Shown here one piece after another: positions 60,750 through 64,000 of a stretch of DNA of 64,000 bases. The position numbers were made by a program, and so were the translations under genes. Source of the DNA: Actinoplanes sp. DH11 (lineage in GTDB: Bacteria > Actinomycetota > Actinomycetes > Mycobacteriales > Micromonosporaceae). The stretch spans positions 1-64,000 of the forward strand of contig NZ_JAHWGU010000024.1 of the NCBI RefSeq assembly GCF_020873875.1. The letters are read 5' to 3'. A model generated the notes under the pieces. That model saw only the letters and a list, made by a program, of their open reading frames with translations, did not search any database and was not told the DNA's origin. How positions within the stretch are numbered: position 1 is the stretch's first letter; each line of letters begins with the position of its first letter.

Positions 60750-61990
60750 CGCTCCCTCGCCAGCTCCGTCATGATCCGAGCCCGGTGCTGCGCCGGCGTA
60801 CCCCAGGAGAGCGCCAGCACCCGCGCCGCCGTCAGCCACCGCCCGAGCCCGTGCTCCCGGGTGCAGCCGATCGCCCCGTGCGTCTGAAGCGCCACCCGCG
60901 CCGCGAGCCGCGCCGCTTCCCCGCAGGCCACCTTGGCCGCCGACACGTCCCGGGCGACAGTCCCGCCATCCGCGGTCCCCGGCGACAAACCCGCTGACCG
61001 ATCCCTTTCGGACGGCCCCATCGCCGCTGCGGCGGCCCACAACAGCGGCCGCGCGAACTGCAGCGCCACCGACACATCCGCGAGCCGATGCTGAACCGCC
61101 TGGAAGCGCCCGATCGGCCCGCCGAACTGTGACCGATTCCGAGCATGCTCAACCGAAGCCTCCAACATCCCCCGGCCGAGCCCCAGCAGCTGCGCCGCAC
61201 ACACCAGCGCACCAAGATCCAGCGCCCGCGCGATGACCGGGACCAGGGCCGGGCCCTCGGCCACGACCCCGGCGGGGGAGACCTCGGCGAGCAGGCGTGA
61301 GCTGTCCATCGAGGTGTACGCGGAACCGGCCCGCCCCCACCGCACCACATCCGTCCCCGCGACCACCACGATCCCGGCTGTCCCGCCGTGCACGGCCCGG
61401 GGAAGCCACGGCGGCGCCGTGAGGCCGGCCAGCACCCGCCCGGCGGCGAGTTCCGGCAACCAGGTGGCCGCCACCTCGTCGTTCCCGCACCCGGCCAGCA
61501 GCACCGGGACCGCGGCCAGTGACTCGGCGACCGGCCCCGGTGCGGCGTGATGCCCCAGTTCCTCGGCCGCCACCACGAGCGCACCCACCGAGGCGCCGGC
61601 CCCACCGAACCGTTCCGGCACGGCCAGCCCGGTCACCCCGAGCCGCGCCAGCACCGCCCACACCGCTCCCGGCCCGGCGTCCGCCTTGACCGAGCACACT
61701 CCCTCGCCCGGCGCAGACCCGCCAGGCCCGGACCCGCCCGGCCTGGCATCGCCCGGCCCGGGATAGCCCAGCCCGAAATCGCCCGGCCTGGACCTGCCCG
61801 GCCCGGAGCCGCCCGGCGTCGGCGGCACCCTGCTCGCCCGATCAGAAGCGGTCAGGACGCTGTCGTGGGCCGGTGAGTCGGCGCGACCGGCGATGTCTGA
61901 CAGCGGCCAGGGGAATGGGCCGGCCGCGACGAGGGCGCCGTGCAGCGACTCGCCGAAGGCGCGTTCTTCGGGTGACGGTGCGGGCGTCAT
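60746..61990 (-). CDS. Acyl-CoA dehydrogenase-like subunit with Pro/Gly repeat insertion
   Basis: The protein has 414 residues. The N-terminal 100 residues contain a Gly/Pro/Arg-rich repeat (PGGSGPG, RPGDFGLGY; 61700-61815). A dehydrogenase helix domain then has VPERFGGAGASVGALVVAAE. The C-terminal flavin motif reads RSQFGGPIGRFQAVQHRLAD, with Gly where relatives have Arg (QFGRP). The middle domain is reduced. ATG 61990 overlaps the previous stop (ATGA). With its neighbours it may form a mixed acyl-CoA dehydrogenase complex acting on the steroid side chain. The specific FadE assignment is not determined. Confidence 0.78.
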   Translation of the reverse strand: MTPAPSPEERAFGESLHGALVAAGPFPWPLSDIAGRADSPAHDSVLTASDRASRVPPTPGGSGPGRSRPGDFGLGYPGPGDARPGGSGPGGSAPGEGVCSVKADAGPGAVWAVLARLGVTGLAVPERFGGAGASVGALVVAAEELGHHAAPGPVAESLAAVPVLLAGCGNDEVAATWLPELAAGRVLAGLTAPPWLPRAVHGGTAGIVVVAGTDVVRWGRAGSAYTSMDSSRLLAEVSPAGVVAEGPALVPVIARALDLGALVCAAQLLGLGRGMLEASVEHARNRSQFGGPIGRFQAVQHRLADVSVALQFARPLLWAAAAAMGPSERDRSAGLSPGTADGGTVARDVSAAKVACGEAARLAARVALQTHGAIGCTREHGLGRWLTAARVLALSWGTPAQHRARIMTELARER

Positions 61991-63255
61991 CGCGTACCCC
62001 TGTCGCGGGGTAGGCCTAGCACCCGCTGCGCCAGGATGTCCCGCTGGATCTCGTTCGTCCCCGCATAGATCGGGCCCGCCAGGGCGAAGAGGTAGCCGTC
62101 CGTCCAGGCCGTCTGCGTCTCGGCGTTCGCGCCGAGCGTGTCAAGGGCCGCCTCGTGCAGCGCGATGTCCGTTTCCGACCAGAAGATCTTGATGGCGCTC
62201 GGTGGCATCGTGGTGGTCAGGGAGGCGTGGGCGGCGAGCCGGTAGGCCCGGGCCGCGATCCACGCGTCCACCACCCGGTCGCGGGTGGCGCCGTCGGCGG
62301 GGTCGCCGTGGCCGAGCCAGAGGTCGACGAGCCGGGACGCGGCGGCGGTGAAGCGGCCGGGGCCACGCAGGGTGAAGCCGCGTTCGTGACCGGCGGTGCT
62401 CATCGCCACCCGCCAGCCGTCGCCGGGCCGGCCGATCACGTCCGCGTCCGGCACGAACACGTCGTCCAGGAAGATCTCCGCGAAGCCGGTGCGGCCGTCG
62501 AGCTGCGCGATCGGGCGCACGGTGACGCCGGGTGCGCGCAGGTCGACCATGAGGTACGTCAGGTTGCGGTGCCGTTCGTCCGGCGGCCCGCTGCGGAACA
62601 GGCCGAACGCCCGGTCCGCCACCGCCGCCCGCGAGCTCCACGTCTTCTGGCCGGAGAGCAGCCAGCCGCCGTCCGTACGCCTCGCCGTGGATCGCAGCGC
62701 AGCAAGATCGCTGCCCGCCTCCGGCTCGGACCAGGCCTGCGCCCAGACCGTCTCGCCGCGCGCCATCGGCGGCAGGATCCGCGCGCACTGCTCGGCGGTG
62801 CCGTGCGCGAGCAACGTCGGCGCCAGCAGGAACAACCCATTCTGTCCGATTCGGATCGGTGCGCCACAACCGTGGTACGCCTCATCGAAGATCAGCTCGT
62901 GCAACGGCGGAGCATCGCGCCCGCCGAACGCGGAAGGCCACGACACCACCGCCAGCCCGGCGTCGAAGAGGCTGCGCTCCCAGGCCCGATGCGCCGCCGC
63001 GCCGGCACTGGTGTCCACATCGGGCAGTGGTCCCCGGGGCGCATTCCGGGCCAGCCAATCACCAACTTCCTCCCGAAAGGCCGCAGCGGAGGAAACCTCG
63101 GCATCGGAAGTAGGCCCCGGGGAGGCATCGGAAGTAGGCCCTGGGGAGGCTGCGGACGTAGGCCCGGGGGAGGCGCCGGGCATAGGCCTCAGAGCAGCTT
63201 CGGAAGGCGGCCCGGCGGCGGGAAGCGAGCCGGGAGTGCCGGCCGGGGGATTCAT
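61987..63255 (-). CDS. Full-length acyl-CoA dehydrogenase (steroid side chain)
   Basis: The protein has 422 residues. The first 60 are ASPGPTSD repeats from a 24-bp DNA period (about 63095-63200). After that the full dehydrogenase fold is present: AQAWSEPEAGSDLAALRSTA, LSGQKTWSSRAAVADRAFGL and the C-terminal GPIYAGTNEIQRDILAQRVL. It is the only one of the three dehydrogenases in this operon with an intact middle domain and so should hold FAD. ATG 63255 overlaps the stop of the hydratase gene (ATGA). It likely partners the two reduced subunits, as FadE26 does with FadE27. Confidence 0.82.
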   Translation of the reverse strand: MNPPAGTPGSLPAAGPPSEAALRPMPGASPGPTSAASPGPTSDASPGPTSDAEVSSAAAFREEVGDWLARNAPRGPLPDVDTSAGAAAHRAWERSLFDAGLAVVSWPSAFGGRDAPPLHELIFDEAYHGCGAPIRIGQNGLFLLAPTLLAHGTAEQCARILPPMARGETVWAQAWSEPEAGSDLAALRSTARRTDGGWLLSGQKTWSSRAAVADRAFGLFRSGPPDERHRNLTYLMVDLRAPGVTVRPIAQLDGRTGFAEIFLDDVFVPDADVIGRPGDGWRVAMSTAGHERGFTLRGPGRFTAAASRLVDLWLGHGDPADGATRDRVVDAWIAARAYRLAAHASLTTTMPPSAIKIFWSETDIALHEAALDTLGANAETQTAWTDGYLFALAGPIYAGTNEIQRDILAQRVLGLPRDRGTR

Positions 63256-64000
63256 TCGGCGGCTCTCTTCATGGCTGCGGCGTCCATCCCGGCGAGCGGG
63301 TCCGCGCTGGTCTCCGCGTTGTGGGCGTGCGCCAGATGGTGCAGCCCGAAGGCCGTGTCCATGCCGGCGCGCATCCCCATCTGGTCCTCGCACAGGTTCA
63401 CCGCGCGTTTCGCCAGCGCCAGCCCGAACGACGGCATCCGGGCGATCCGCTCCGCCAGCGCGAACGTCTCGTCCGCCAGCGCGTCCCGGGGCACGACGCG
63501 GTTGACCATGCCGGCCTCGTACGCCCGCCGGGCCGGAAGCCGGTCGCCGGTGAAGAGCATCTCGCGGGCCAGGCGCGGGCCGAGCATCCAGGGGTGCGCG
63601 AAGTATTCGACGCCGGGGATGCCCATCCGCAGCACCGGGTCGGCGAAGAACGCGTCGTCGGCCGCCACGATCAGGTCGCACACCCAGGCCAGCATCAGTC
63701 CGCCGGCCACGCAGGCACCCTGCACCATCGCGATCGACGGTTTCGGGATCTCCCGCCAGCGACGGCACATGCCCAGGTAGACCTCCATCTCCCGGGCGTA
63801 CCGGCGGTCGGCGCCGACCCGGTCCGTGTGGTCCCACCACGGTGCGGCGCGGCGCGGGAAGGAGGTGTCGGCGTCGCGTTCCGGTGTGCCGATGTCGTGG
63901 CCGGCGGAGAAGTGGTCGCCGGCGCCGGCGAGGACGATCACGGCGACCGACGGGTCGTCGACGGCGCGGGTGAACGCGTCGTCGAGGGCGTACGTCATCG
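63252..64000 (-). CDS. Enoyl-CoA hydratase, EchA19-like, N-terminus beyond window
   Basis: At least 249 residues of a crotonase-family protein are visible. The frame is open to the window edge and lacks the first strands, so it is partial. It has GDHFSAGHDIGTPERD (oxyanion-hole loop), VQGACVAGGLMLAWVCDLIV and ADPVLRMGIPGVEYFAHPW, close to the cholesterol side-chain hydratase EchA19. It would hydrate a steroid enoyl-CoA with an intact side chain. It heads the visible part of the operon hydratase, dehydrogenase, dehydrogenase, dehydrogenase, all linked by ATGA overlaps. Confidence 0.82.
   Translation of the reverse strand, partial: MTYALDDAFTRAVDDPSVAVIVLAGAGDHFSAGHDIGTPERDADTSFPRRAAPWWDHTDRVGADRRYAREMEVYLGMCRRWREIPKPSIAMVQGACVAGGLMLAWVCDLIVAADDAFFADPVLRMGIPGVEYFAHPWMLGPRLAREMLFTGDRLPARRAYEAGMVNRVVPRDALADETFALAERIARMPSFGLALAKRAVNLCEDQMGMRAGMDTAFGLHHLAHAHNAETSADPLAGMDAAAMKRAAE

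Overview
The window is high-GC actinobacterial DNA with abundant GTG starts, ATGA/GTGA/TTGA stop-start overlaps and strong GGAGG-type ribosome sites. Gene content (AftD-like arabinosyltransferase, DUF2613, FxsB-type radical SAM enzyme, mycobacterial-type steroid catabolism under KstR, hybrid kinases, Uma2 protein) fits a chromosomal segment of a Micromonosporaceae-like (for example Actinoplanes) actinomycete. The genus is inferred from gene content only.

Layout. 0.3-9 kb: VanW-family envelope protein, two divergent hybrid histidine kinases, and a TerC-family membrane protein behind a yybP-ykoY (Mn2+) riboswitch; beside it lies an unlisted 50-residue His-rich membrane peptide. 9-14.6 kb: small alpha/beta hydrolase, a repeat-filled reading frame, a protein of unknown function, a TetR regulator and a secreted metallo-beta-lactamase-fold protein. 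14.6-19.8 kb: a 1.7-kilo-residue Ser/Thr kinase-ATPase-TPR-GAF-GGDEF fusion. 19.8-24.8 kb: VOC protein, LysM/M15 peptidase, FxsB radical SAM enzyme without a visible peptide substrate, AI-2E-family permease, DUF3068 protein. 24.9-37.3 kb: a cell-envelope glycan locus (acyltransferase, AftD, DUF2613, GT4 glycosyltransferase, polytopic membrane protein, flippase-like protein, exported FN3 protein). 37.3-43.6 kb: PEP-mutase/isocitrate-lyase-family enzyme, small unknown, an unknown protein overlapping a PAS hybrid kinase, and a repeat-containing unknown.

44-64 kb is a steroid (cholesterol/bile-acid type) catabolic region. It holds kstR; the side-chain operon chsE1-chsE2-chsH2/H1 fusion-ltp2; kstD; kshA-small protein-kshB divergent from hsaA-hsaD-hsaC-hsaB; and a second operon running from an EchA19-like hydratase (cut by the window edge) into three acyl-CoA dehydrogenases. 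Four 14-bp sites matching the KstR consensus TNNAACNNGTTNNA lie at the expected promoters; two sit so close to the start codon that leaderless transcription is likely. Together these genes would remove the last side-chain carbons, dehydrogenate and 9-alpha-hydroxylate ring A/B, and open and cleave ring A. hsaEFG, cyp125, mce4 and the steroid-CoA ligases are not in this window.

Two features cut across the regions. A 75-bp palindromic element (27-bp arms, 21-nt loop) occurs three times between genes, with compensatory arm changes. Short tandem repeats with periods divisible by three (15, 21, 24, 30, 33, 57 bp) have expanded inside many genes, including steroid enzymes, while intergenic arrays have other periods (27, 29, 56 bp). 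I saw no tRNA, rRNA, CRISPR array or insertion sequence.
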